DNA of 64,000 nucleotides from contig NC_068970.1 of assembly GCF_016808095.1 (NCBI RefSeq), positions 39,033,630 through 39,097,629 of the forward strand, written 5' to 3'. Source of the DNA: Vigna angularis. Taxonomy: Eukaryota > Streptophyta > Magnoliopsida > Fabales > Fabaceae. Made by a program: the position numbers and the translations under genes. The notes under the pieces are model-generated. The model was not told the DNA's origin. It made no database searches and saw only the letters and a program-made list of their open reading frames with translations. This document shows, in pieces, positions 12,664 to 24,301 of the stretch; the first letter of the stretch is position 1; the number at the start of each line of letters is the position of its first letter.

Positions 12664-14048
12664 TCCTCGACAATTGTTAACACTCCGACAAGTGTACTGA
12701 TTTGTATCAAGTAATAATAAATGGTAAGACCAAGTATCGTTTCCCTAGAGACTCACGGCCTAGACATTCATGTGGTTTCTTGATTAATTAAGACTTGTAA
12801 ACAAAATCATGGTGTTTATAATGCAGAAAATAAATATGAATGCAAGTGTTCATCAATTGACTTGAAGAACGCAAAGGTGATTGATATAAAATATGAAATG
12901 ATTATGTTGTTGGGGTTTCCGACTTATCTTATCCACTCTCATGTATTTTTGAATTCATCTTCATTAATGTTAATGCCACTTTTTCTAATTTACCTTAAAC
13001 CCAATGTCTCGGTGAAGAAAGACTACTCTTAATTACTAGTTCACAATGTCTTGTATCCCCAACAATTAATTATGCATTACATTCGCACAGAAGCTTAAAG
13101 GCAACCAACCCTCTTATCCCTATGTCTAGCTAATATTGCTTTTGGGAGAATTTCCCTAGTTCTAGATTTTTCCCATATATGTCCATATTGACAAAATCAA
13201 TAATCATGAAATTGAATAAGTTAAACAAAGCATGCATAGAGTGTAGATGAAAAACTCTAACAATTAATGAAATAAAGCATTTATAATATAAATCAATTCA
13301 ATACATGAGAGTTTCAAAGGATTACATCGTTTCCCCAACAACAATGGAGGTTTAGTTCACCATAGACATGGTGAATCTAGATGAAAATGTAGAAAAGAAT
13401 GAAAGATAAAACCCTAAAAGTTGAAGATCGGAGCTTCCGCATCCAAAATCCACCTCCAAGGGGTGAAAAGAGTGTTGTTGCGCCTCCTTTTGTCCAAAGA
13501 TTTGAACCATAAGTCATCCAAAACCTTAAATAGAGAGTAGAAAAAGTCCAAGCCCACAAGACTGGCGCTCAGCGCCCCACTTATGGCGCTCAACGGTAGC
13601 TGCGGCACACAAATGACGCTCAACGGCAGCGCCCAAGCGTGAAATAGTGCTTTCAAAACCAAATTGGCACTTAATGGTGGCGCTCAGGCGTGAAACAGTG
13701 GTTGCACTTCCAGACTGGCGCTCAGCGGTGGTGCCCAAGCGTGAAACAATGGTTGCACTTCCAAATTGGCGCTTAGCGCTATCTGCGATTCTTCTATGTG
13801 CCACTTTTCCAGCCTTTCATGGCTCCAGCTCCTTGCTACTTCAACTCCTTCATCCAATTCATCTTAATTCTTGTCACAACAAGGAAAAACAAGCATAAAA
13901 CCAATAATACTACCTTCAACTCTCTTATTCACACAACTTAAGTTGAAAACATGATTTCAAGCTAGTTTCTAAGTCATTAAGGGTGTTTTTAATATCAAAA
14001 TTAAGTATAAAAATAACGGTTTTTCAACCGTTATCAACAATAGCGCTA
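12664..14048 (-). other. Athila-type primer-binding site split by a solo LTR
   Basis: The complement of the primer site is in two parts: tcctcgacaat at 12664-12674 and agcgcta at 14042-14048. Between them lie the solo LTR and its ACAAT target duplication. Rejoined on the minus strand it matches the plant Athila/Tat primer site at 14 of 18 positions, with all differences being transitions. Confidence 0.65.
12675..14036. repeat. Solo LTR, family S, copy 1 (1.36 kb)
   Basis: The element starts TGTTAACA, ends CCGTTATCA, and is flanked by a perfect 5-bp duplication ACAAT at 12670-12674 and 14037-14041. That is the signature of an LTR-retrotransposon LTR left alone after recombination. It has no coding capacity. 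A GC-rich tandem block around 13560-13800 is built from a repeated ggcgctcagcgcc-like core. Two relatives lie at 26772-28153 and 62189-63124 in the same orientation. Confidence 0.85.
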
Positions 14049-14052
14049 AATT

Positions 14053-15330
14053 TGATCGAGATCGTACCCAAATCAAATTAATAAGCAATTAGAAATGTAG
14101 TATAACTTAGAGAATGACCCCTAGATCGTCTCTCAAGGACCAAATGTGGTTCAGGAATTAGATCAAACACATGGTAGGGGGTTTTGATGGTGGTTTTGTG
14201 AAATGAAATGAACTAATTAACACACAAATTCAAACACAAATTCAAACACAGGTTAAAGACAGGTTGTTGTTAGCTCGATTGCACTTGTTTTCAATCACAT
14301 ATTTATATCAGATATTCAATCTTATGACCCTTAATCCAACATGAACTAGACAACTAAGCGAAGTATAAAGGGGTCTTCATAAAATGCTAATTAAGCAAAC
14401 ACATTCACACGAATTCATCAATTCTGCACACACAGTAATCAACTAAGCGAAGATTATCATGCTTAAATTAGACCACTAAGTGAGGACCAATTGCACAGAA
14501 CATATTGCATATATGCATGGCACACAAAACAAAATAATAATTAAGCTCTAAAAACCTCATGGAAACATTGTAGCTCACAAATCACCAACCCAAATGGATT
14601 TAAGCTTCCATAAAACTAAATTCAATGCAGCAAAAGGAAAACAAAATTGGTATAACAATTGGAGCACAAAATGCAAAACGTAATGGGAATGAAAAACGCA
14701 ATGCCACAAACGAAAGTAGAAAAACACAAATCAAAGAACTCAAAACGAATTGCAATGTGAGAATGAGAATGAAATTTAAAGTGCAAAATCAAAATTGCTA
14801 AGAGAAGAAAAGGAAATTGCATTACTGGAATTGAAAATGCATCAAAATGTAAATGAAAAACCAGAAAGCCCAAATTGGGGGGAGCTCTCCCTTGTTGTCC
14901 AAAGCTTAGAAAACGTAAATGAGAGAGTGAGAGGTTGTGTTTAGGGTCTGCCCCCGTTTTGCACACAACCCTAGGTCATAATACAAACTGGGCCTAATCC
15001 TAAAAATGACCAAAAACGGGCCAATGTGCTAAATATGTCTAAAAAGACTTAAAAACAAAATTACAATTGAAATTAAATTAAAAATGTTGATGTGGCAAGT
15101 GGAGAATGATATGACAGCCCTTTAATGTCCCAAAATAATAATCCAAAAATTTCCTTACAATTAATAATGACAATAATTAGCCTCAAATAATTCAAATGAA
15201 TTAAAATAAGAGTTGTTGGTCAAATTAAGCCCAAATATCAAAATTGAGGAAATATTGGACAATTAAGCACAATCCCTAATCAAATGTAGTATAATAAGCT
15301 AAGTGAATAGTAGAAAATATTAATTTATCA
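14053..15330 (-). repeat. 5' LTR (right) of the Athila-type element
   Basis: This runs TG...CA (tgatcgagatcg to taatttatca), 1278 bp. The last kilobase matches the left LTR. The degenerate primer site lies four bases outside its inner end, on the side expected for a minus-strand element. Confidence 0.7.
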
Positions 15331-17566
15331 TTTATAGATATTCCTTTTAATTTTGGAGTATCCTATCATTCCCTTTAGTAATATTTGCAAAAGAGATAAC
15401 ACCAAAGATTTTGTCCTTAAGAAAAATGGTTGTCAAATCATTTACAAGAAAGTGAGCAGAAAGGATGAGGGAGATTGCAAATTTTGTATAATGAGCTGGG
15501 ATAGTTGTATCAAAGGATGGGGAAGCTTGGTTATTATATATGCATAACATTTTAATCCATGCATCAAATGCATCTTCCTGTGAGATAAATCTCTCAAAAA
15601 TGATTTTTTTTTTGTAGTAGACCTTGGACTACACTCTAACAAGTAGTTGTAAATTCTTAGTGCGTACTTGTGAAGAGATTCCAGGCATTGGCTTTTTGGT
15701 TTTCCTTAGATTTAGGGCATGTAATATGGAATGAACAAGGTTTGGTACAACTTCTAAGAGTAAAGATGTCCAAACATATGACTATTCGCTACATGTTTGC
15801 CTTTAACTTCTAAATTTGATGGGACACAAATAGTTTAGATCATAAAGAAAATAACTAGGATATTTAGTAACTAGTAGCCAAATTTGTAGTTTTCTATTTG
15901 TGTTGTCTGAGCTTCCTATAATTAATGTATCTAATTTAGGTCTTCAATGAAGTCTTGTTGGACAATAGATATTTATATAAACATGTATGTTCCAAGTCGG
16001 CAACGAAAGGGATACAATAACATTTTTAGGAAGGTTTAAATATTTTTGTGAAGGTTTAAATAACTTTTTATACCGACATTTTAAATCGATTATAATTCAC
16101 TCGATATAAAAAGTGGTGCGGTGACATAACTATAAATATTTTAAGACTTTATATACCGATTGGAACTAGAACTAGTATAGAAAGTTAGGATAGTGACAAA
16201 TATGTCTTCTTTCCTCATGGCATGAGAGGTGTGACTTGCTTATGTGGCATGTCACACTTGTTGTATGCTTTCTTTTTTACTCCAATTTCAATTTCTAGTC
16301 TAGGTTTTTCTCTCTTTTTTGGAGACCATTTTCTCCTTTACTTCTATAAATAGAGGAGCTTACCTCGTGTAAATTCATTCATAAATGTAGTAGAGTTACT
16401 TTATCAAGATTATTCTAATCAATTAAGTCTGTTATTATTTGAAACTATGTTCAAGCTAAGTCATAACAGTGATAATGGTCATATTTTTCAAATATTTTGA
16501 CTAACATTTATTAGCAATCGATTACATTAAATGTGTATTTAATTAAAACTATTTTAATTTTAATTATGTTACAACTATAAATAATGTAACCGATTATATT
16601 ACTCACGTAATCGATTGAATTGCGTCTGTTATGAGAAAACTATAAATAACTATAAATTGATGCACTGCACACTGTTCTCAAGACTTTTGATCATTCTAAA
16701 CTTTCATATCTAATATTTATGAATTGAGAAAATAATTACAGGTGTGCTGAGACACTTCAAGAAACAAGATATACATAAGTTGATAATCTTGAAGGTTTCT
16801 TGAAAAACAGATTTAATTTTCATTGCTGATCAACTACTGCACTACTAAAGTGTACTCTTGACTAATCAAATTTCGTTTATTAAAATAAGAAGAATGACTT
16901 TTTCAAAAAATAATATTCTAAAACTTCCTCGAATTCTCTTATATTTAAAAGCCATTAACAAAAAAGGAATACTATTATAATTATTAAGGTAAAAAAATCA
17001 AATGAAATTGAAAATTAAAATGCTAAAATCTAATGATGACCTAGATTGGAAAAAATGCTGTGTCTAGTTTCACACTTAATAAACACTTTTCGTAGTCTTT
17101 TAAAGACATGCTTCTTGAGACATTATGTTTCCTTACCATGTACTTTTTTTTTCTTATACATGGTTTTTGATTGAATTTTTATTGAGTCTTCAAGCCACAT
17201 TTAGTCTAATTTTTTATTTTATAATACACGACAAATTACAAATAAAAAATACAATAAATAAAGTGTAATAAAAATAAATTCTTATTTAAAAATTATAATA
17301 TAACAATAAGTTCCTGGTCTAAAAATGTAAGCAAATATGTTTTTAAAACTAATATTAATAAAGATTAGTCCCATGACATTTCAATGTTATGTAGATGCAC
17401 CATTTCCATTCTCTTGTACATTTGCAATGATGTTGAGGACAGGAAGATCCAAGGTGAAGAGAAAATAATTTACAACGACAATATTGTTATCTTTTAACTT
17501 ATTGAAAATTGTACACAGATATTAAACTCACATTAAAAATGGAATGCTTATAGCCAGCAGAGCATA
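15331..17566. other. Intergenic, no confirmed gene
   Basis: A short minus-strand frame at 15347-15600 (residues such as EDAFDAWIKMLCIYN and AHYTKFAISLILSAHF) reads like a degraded protein piece that I cannot identify. Around 16010-16200 there are short inverted ataccgat...-type motifs resembling the ends of small DNA transposons. aatcgatta-type octamers occur near 16500-16620. The last 500 bases are plain AT-rich DNA downstream of the Csl gene. Confidence 0.4.
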
Positions 17567-20343
17567 TTATACATTTCCTAGTAGGTTAAAAAACGCCAAA
17601 AGAGCAAGAGTAGGCAATATAACAGGTATAGCTACCAACTTTGAAATGCGTCCCTTGTCCTTCCGTAATAAGAGCCCTTCAACGAGGGGATAGTTGACAG
17701 TAACTATAAAAACTGCAAGGAAAAGCTGTATAAACAATTTGTCCCAGTCACCGACCAAGAACACTCTGTAGACTCCTCCCACTAAGCAATATATGTTGAC
17801 AGTGATGAGAAAAAGCATAGGTGCTATAAAGATATTTGATGCTCGGAAATCATATTTATCCATTTGATATAACAGAGTTTGTTCATCATCTTCTAATTTA
17901 TTAGTGGGCACGAAAGTAGCTTCTCTTATACCAAATTTCTTTAGCAGTGCATCCAAACATCCATGTAGATTGCAAGTGACAGATTTCATCATCCAGATCC
18001 TCTGTTCATTGATCCACTTATGGAGTGTACCACCAGTTAAAGAGACTTCTAGTAAATGTTTTACAAGAGCTGACAGGAAGATGAACACAAAGACGATGAA
18101 AAAAGGGTCTGAAACCTGTGAAGAAGAAGAAGAAGAAAAAGAAAAAGAAAAAAGGGTTTTAGCATATGAAGCAAATGTATGCACGAATGTGAGACTTATA
18201 AGCATTGTTGTTACCTTAGGATATAAAGGTATTCCATTTAGTAGACTGAGCTGAGGGACCGTAGCAAGACAGCAAAGAGGCACGCAATAAAGAGGGAAAT
18301 ATGTGAGCCATGCAAAACATAGACACTGGAGAAATGGCAACCTTGTAGGCCAATACATAAGGGGGCAAAATCTATTTATACCATTTTCAAACAAACCACT
18401 GTGCCATCTAGTGCCTTGGATTAGTACATCATTCAAATTCGTTGTAGCTTTACCCAGGAACTGTGGCCTCGATGGTTCACAGAAAACTGAACTCCATCCA
18501 TTACAATGCAACATAAATCCTGTAAGATAATCTTCTACTACGCTATAATATAAGAAACCAACCTGCAATCGTCCAAATATTTTGCAAATTTTTACTACAA
18601 GAATTTTGAAGTAATGACAGAAGAAAAGAAAATAATTAAAAGGTCTACCTACCTCTTCTCCCCATTTAGTACCAATTTCATAGTTACAAGAAGCCAAAAG
18701 GTGAGATTCTTCTAGCAATGTATGTTTCTGATCAGATACCGATTCACTTGTGTAGTCTCGATCAAGTGATGAACCGAATTCATTAGATGAACCGAATTGA
18801 TCCTTTTGCTGCAGCAGATCACTTCCTAGGATTCAAAACAAAGAATAGTAAAGAGTGTGTTAGCCTGTCATCACAAGGGCAACGTTTATATGTTAATTTC
18901 ATTGAAATGTTGTGTTTTAGGAAGCAACTAAATAAGAAAATGTTGTTTGATACCTTTGCTAGCGCAGTTTCCAAACAGTGATGCCCTTTTTATGTAAAAG
19001 CCTGTACCTGACATAACAGGTCCCATAAGCCCATCCATACCTTGCCATTGTACCTGAATTGTCCAAAAAAAAGTTAGTCAAGCACTCCACTCAAGATTAT
19101 GATATGTTAACAACTTTTTTAACAATAATAGACTATTGAAACGAACTGATCACAAGTTTATGTAAAAATGTTGTCCAGAAAAAGTCGTTAAAAAAACATT
19201 TTTCATTTTATATGTTAAACATTAAAGAATTACAAAGGTGTCTGATTTAGATCTCCTCAGTCCTTACGCTAAATAGTGATCTCAGCTGACTATCATAGAT
19301 GTCATTCTTGCTAATGTTGTGAAATTTCTGAGGAAATTGAACAAAAGACAAGGAAGATGATATCTTTGGATCAAGGTGAAAACACATGGCATATCGAGCT
19401 GAAGTTGGATCATTGCAGAACATGTCACAATCTAGAACTAGAATGTATGGCGAATTACTCATCACCCAAGAGACACGCAGCTGCAAGATTAATGAGATGG
19501 GAAAACATTATATTTGTTGTGTTGGTAAAACAAGTTTTCACAGTTTGGCAGATATATACAAGAAAAAAGTATATTCATACGAGGACATTGAGGGCGCCAG
19601 CCTTGAAATGGTGGGGATGAGAAGCCATTTTTTCACGAGAAACATAGACAAGGAGAGGCATTTTCACATTGTCTACATCATCTATCGTACTTTCTTGAAT
19701 CACCTGCAAAAATCAGATTCATAAACGAATTTCCAAACATAACATGTTTCACATCACGGTAGTAAAGATACATATCTTAATAAATACATGCTACTATAAT
19801 ATCCGAACAACAGAAGGCAAAAATAAGTCAAACTTGTTTTATAAATTAGTTGGTTTGGAAAAGTTTAATGAAAATTTTCTATCAAAACGAAATGTCCAAG
19901 TTAATTTTTGAGAAATTTAAATTATTTTAGCTTCATATGCTACGCTTTTCTCTCATAAGAATTTATTTAGAAGTTCAATCTAAACTAAATTGATTGCCAT
20001 GTTTAATTATTGTCCGTGAAAAAAGTTAGAGAAACATAACGTGTGTGTCTGATGAACGTTAAATGATAAAGTTAGAGGGATGAGATGACTCGTTTATAGG
20101 AGAAGTTTTCTATCATTTTGGTATAATTTTGAAAAAAAAATGCAATAATTGACAAATTTGGAGAAAGATATACAATAATGACGTTTGGGATTCACGATTT
20201 CGTATTGGGAAAGAATTTACATAATACAGTTTAATTCTGTCACACGAAGTCGTGAATGATAATTTGGTTTGCCTTTTTCTTTATACAGAAGTCGTGCACG
20301 TATAAAGTATGTTTTTTTTTATGAATAGAAATTTTTTTATCAA

Positions 20344-20401
<58 letters not shown>

Positions 20402-21369
20402 CTCTCTTAATAGTCTTTGCATGCAACTGTATCTTTTTTCTAAATATCTAAAGGAGAAAACCAATGCAAACGCTAGTATACCTCAATGAGAGATGGGTGA
20501 TCTCGGGAGGAAGCACTATCTTTTCTAAACGTCTTTATCGCTTCTTCAAAAGCCTCGTACTTTTCCTGTAAATTATTTACAAATCACAAAGTGATGCATT
20601 ATAAATATTATTTTGATGGTTAGGTGTACAGAAAACAGAATCAGATATGCCGGCAAGGATTTTTGTTTTTTAAAATCCAAAAAGATGAATAAAAGCAAGT
20701 TCCCTGAAAGTCAACCTTAATCGTATGCTTATCTGCCACGTACAAACTACTCCTTGCAAAATCAGCATGAGCATTATCCTCCAAGGCGGAAAAGTAAGCC
20801 TTGGGGCACCTGTTGTTTATTTTGTACCTTCTACAAAAGGGAAGCCACCACCTAGCAAATTTGCAAGCCTCCCTCATACCATGCAGTGTCAAAGGCGAGC
20901 CCGCATCATCTGAAAGATACACATGCAGTTTGTTTGGAGGGTAATCCAGTGCCATAGATGACAATACAGTATTCATGACATCCAAAGTGGGTTCCTTAGT
21001 TGGATCTGCAGTGCATATGAACACATCAATAGGAGAAAGTTTGTGATCCTCCGGCAATCTTTCTGGGAAGACAGATCGTGAAACTGGACGCCAGCGAAAG
21101 GCTTGGTCAAGGACCCAAAGGAAAGACAGAATGGCTTCTGAAGCAGAAACAAGTAGCCATGGTAACAACTCATGGCCTTCTCTTGTTTCTGTGGGTTGGA
21201 ATAGAAAACAGACTCTGTAATAGAACATGAAGGCTAAAGCTGTGGAGTGTAGTAACACGTGTAACCTATTAACGATAAGTAGCAGCTTTTGGACATGGAG
21301 GCTATTCAGAGGAAGCCTCTTCTCTCTGCCCTCCATTTCTTCTAATGCATCAATAGGTTGTGAGTCCAT
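17567..21369 (-). CDS. Cellulose-synthase-like glycosyltransferase (GT2), eight exons, 747 aa
   Basis: Exons on the minus strand are 21369-20716, 20565-20482, 19703-19581, 19480-19268, 19053-18954, 18825-18653, 18562-18215 and 18115-17567. All introns are GT-AG and the frame stays open throughout. It is a processive GT2 enzyme that transfers sugar from a nucleotide sugar at a Golgi or ER membrane. Two N-terminal membrane spans (about 30-55, 69-90) precede the catalytic domain: DD at 154-155, DCD at 304-306, ED at 459-460, QGTRW at 498-502. About five or six C-terminal spans follow. Length is normal for CslB/E/G/J/M. The N-terminus (LNSLHV, NRLHVLLHS, FYYR) and the FPKV-like/EQRIW region look closest to the CslJ/M group, whose legume members include saponin glucuronosyltransferases. 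The subclade is inference. SDDAGSP replaces the usual SDDGGSP. A second ATG at 21336 is a possible start because a TATA-like box sits only about 10 bases upstream of the first ATG. Confidence 0.92.
20347..20398. repeat. (AT)26 microsatellite in Csl intron 2
   Basis: A perfect 52-bp AT dinucleotide run lies inside the 778-bp second intron of the Csl gene. It does not touch a splice site. It is likely polymorphic in length. Confidence 0.97.
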
Positions 21370-22243
21370 CTATCTATATAACATTGGATGCTCCCTCTTT
21401 TTTAGAGATATTTGTCAATTTTAATGGCATCTGCTAGTCAATTCCTACCAAAACTACTTTTCATTATTCCACAATTATTATTCAATAATGGACCACCGCC
21501 TTAAAAAACAAAAGAGGAATAAAATAACTTTCTATATCTAGTTTAGATTCAATAACATAAAACATTAGTACGATTTATTATAAATTTATTATATTTTTCA
21601 TCGCAATATACAAAAACTTATTATGTTTTTGAAATTATCATCACGTTACTTTCTATATATTAAAAATTATTTATGCACTAATGTTTCAATATCTAATTAA
21701 AAAAGTATTTGACTAATAATGTCATATTTCCATCTCCGTATGAACAAAAACTTCAATAATCATAAATTGATATATAAAATAAATATAAATTGATATATTG
21801 AAATTTCAATTTACAAAATACGTAATTAGTATTTGATAAAAAAATGTTTAATAACACTTGTATAATATTTTTTCGTTTTGAAAACTTAAGTATCATATTG
21901 TCATTGAAAGGACAACAAGTAAGTAAATGACCGAGAAAAAAAAAGTATTTAAAGTGAGTTGTAAGAATTTCCTTCATCAAAACTTGACCGATAAAATAAG
22001 GTGATATATTTTACTGAGTGATACTTTGACATTTCAAATTTTCTCTTACTTCCATTACACTTTTAAAACTTATTTCATCACAATATTTTATTTATATATT
22101 TTTATTATATTAATATAATATTTTTTTATTATTAAAATTTAGTGTCAAATGAAGAGAAATAAAGGTGGTTTCCGAAAATACGTTTTTTTACACTATTTAT
22201 ACATGTTGACAACCACTTTTATAAAATTTTGGACGATTAAAAA
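21370..22243. other. Upstream region of the Csl gene
   Basis: This AT-rich DNA has no open frame of interest. A minus-strand TATA-like box (gttatatag) lies at about 21376-21385, very close to the first ATG, which suggests either a short leader or use of the second ATG. Nothing else was recognised up to the MULE that starts at 22244. Confidence 0.4.
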
Positions 22244-23304
22244 CCTTAATACCATTTTTTGTCCATTTTTTTTTGTCAATGTTGTTTCAAATGGTTCTAA
22301 TTTTTTTAAAATGTTCAATATAGTCTTAAACATCGTAATTTATGTTCAATTTAGTCCTTTTGGCTAACGACGTTTAAATCGTTAACGACTAAGTTTTCAG
22401 CTGAGCAATCAGTGACACAATCTTTGACACGTCATCATCATCTCCTACCTCCAGAAACTCTAATTTCTCCTACACAGAAACCCTAGCCACCACCTAACCT
22501 TAATCGTCGTCGTCACGCTCACGGTCAGCCACCATCTTTGCACCTCCATCATCAAACATTTCGAAACCGTAACCAGATGGTCGCACCGTTGTTCCAAACG
22601 CTCTGCCACAAGCATCGCGAAACCGAATGGCGAGTTCCTCGTGCCTTTGAGCAACGTCGTTGTGAAGCTTCTTCATTCTCCACCAGTCACCATCAACCTG
22701 AAACACAGAAGATCAAAACTATCTCCTTCAAACCAGAAGTGTGATTCGTGTCGCAACGGTGAAGAGCCACCAACATCATCACCAACCTATCGCGAGAAAA
22801 ACCCAAATCGTAGAAATGTAAAGCCGAATCACACAATCATCTTCAATTGTCGCACCAATGCCTCTCCGCAAGCTTCTCCATCGCGCCTTCTTCATTCACT
22901 TGCAAGAGAAAACCTAGAAGGAACCAACTATCACGAAGTTCACCATATCCGCCGTGAATGCGAAACCCTATTCTAACGTGACGACACTGGAGCAAGGTTT
23001 TTCCCAATCCGCAGATGCAAATTTGAAACCCTAATTTTTGGGTGAAGAAAGTGGTTGTCACATGTCAAGCCATCATTGACGCAACCATCCTTAGTCAACT
23101 CTGGTCCTAGCCACGTCAACCAATAACTGCCATGTAATTCACTCATTGGTGATGTGTCGTTATAATTAACGATTTAAGAGTCATTAGTCAAAAGGACTAA
23201 ATTGAACATAAATTACGATATTTAGGACTATTTAATATTTTAAAAAAATTAAGACCATTTCAAACAAAGTTGGCAAAAATTGGAACCAACAATGATATTA
23301 AGCC
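22244..23304. mobile_element. Non-autonomous MULE (Mutator-like) with long TIRs
   Basis: Terminal inverted repeats of about 140 bp lie at 22244-22385 and 23166-23304. Landmarks such as cgtaatttatgttcaattta are identical on both sides once one is reversed. The outermost bases are ccttaatacca and its diverged complement. Flanks share TTAAAAA (22237-22243 and 23305-23311), shorter than the usual 9 bp and in a low-complexity context. The interior (about 22430-23060) is distinctly richer in G+C than the ends, which suggests captured host sequence. The open frames there (for example 22641-22976, plus) match nothing I know. There is no transposase. Confidence 0.75.
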
Positions 23305-24301
23305 TTAAAAAATGAATTTTTTGTGTTGTAAAAAAAAATTGAAAGATAAAATAATAAATGTATAAAAATTTGTTAAGTATTAAAATAATATTCGCTTAGC
23401 CTATCTTTTTCCTTTTTCAAATATGAAGGAAATGTTTAGAGAAAAAAACTGAAAACGACTATGTTGAGATAATGACAAGGTTCTATAAACATTTAAATCG
23501 GATCAATATAAGCTTTTTAGGAATAGAAACTTTGGTTGAATTTAACATTACATCATAAAATTAAAAAGACAATTAATTTAATACTGAATATAAAAAGATG
23601 GATTTTCAAAATTCGCACCTTTTGAACACTGAATTAGTTCCTTATCGTTTATGAGGAATCACTTTACACTTTAGAGAGCATATATTTGTACGGTATGATA
23701 AAAAGATACCTAACTTCAGTTTCAAGTGTTCACCCTCGAATTAAAATGTTACCTCAAAACCATATTTCCAAATTTTTGGAAATTTTTTCCCAGTTGCAAA
23801 GTTTGTTTTTTTATTATATAAGAACACTATTAACAAAAGCTTTTTTATATCAGATCTTGAAAATATCATCTTTAATACCAATTTTCTAGTAGGTAAATTG
23901 TCACTTTTTATATCGGTTAAAGGTAGAGGTCGGTATAAAAAAACAAAATATTCATCATTTGTTTCAGAGTAAATCCAAATTAATTGTCATTCAGACTCTC
24001 TAGCTTGCCATTTGGATACAAAGACTTATTAGATTTTTTACAGGCACCAGGAACTTATTTTTGTAATAATCATAAAAAACAAAACAAACCATTTACATAA
24101 CAATCCTTGCAGTGGATCTGGTGGATTGCATCTTTGCACCCTTCTGGCTATGGTTGATGGTGGTGGCACGCAGATCTGGAAGTGATTGGGTTTCACAAGA
24201 TGTGTTGCCAATGAGTAGCATTATCGATTTTAACGATGATGCACTTGAAGACTTCAAGAAATTTTCACATACACTGTTAAATCATCTTTTGTAGAAACAA
24301 T
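23305..24301. other. Intergenic, nothing recognised
   Basis: AT-rich DNA. Around 23890-23960 short motifs such as tatcggttaaag and ggtcggtataaa recall the subterminal repeats of the CACTA elements further right. A 60-codon plus frame at 24112-24294 has no recognised similarity. Confidence 0.35.

Larger units (their letters stand above)
7520..15330 (-). mobile_element. Athila-type Ty3/gypsy derivative lacking RT and integrase
   Basis: Direct repeats at 7520-8384 and 14053-15330 are the LTRs. Reading the minus strand from the right gives the 5' LTR, then a degenerate primer site of the Athila type (TGGCGCCGTTGCCGGGGA, 14 of 18 bases matched by eye), split gag, a retropepsin region, 1.8 kb without coding, and the 3' LTR. 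No reverse transcriptase, RNase H or integrase motif lies between 8385 and 10181, so the element is internally deleted. Frames are broken and CpG/CpNpG sites look decayed, consistent with an old methylated copy. A solo LTR of another family has inserted in the primer site. Confidence 0.75.

Noticed and set aside
15347..15642. Minus-strand frames near 15.4-15.6 kb with protein-like composition
   Set aside because: Could be a degraded gene piece but I cannot name a family or find splice partners, so it is only mentioned under the intergenic entry.
18116..18214. Reading straight through the last Csl intron (99 bp, in frame)
   Set aside because: It has GT...CAG borders and a pyrimidine tract, and removing it restores the family's PKVSDPFF junction. 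The retained form would add 33 Ser/Phe-rich residues not seen in the family.
22641..22976. Plus-strand 111-codon frame inside the MULE
   Set aside because: Low-complexity Pro/Ser/Asn/Arg composition and no recognised domain. Left as unknown cargo rather than a gene.
24112..24294. Plus-strand 60-codon frame with a TVDLVDCIF-like start
   Set aside because: No recognised domain, no support from neighbouring exons or codon use.
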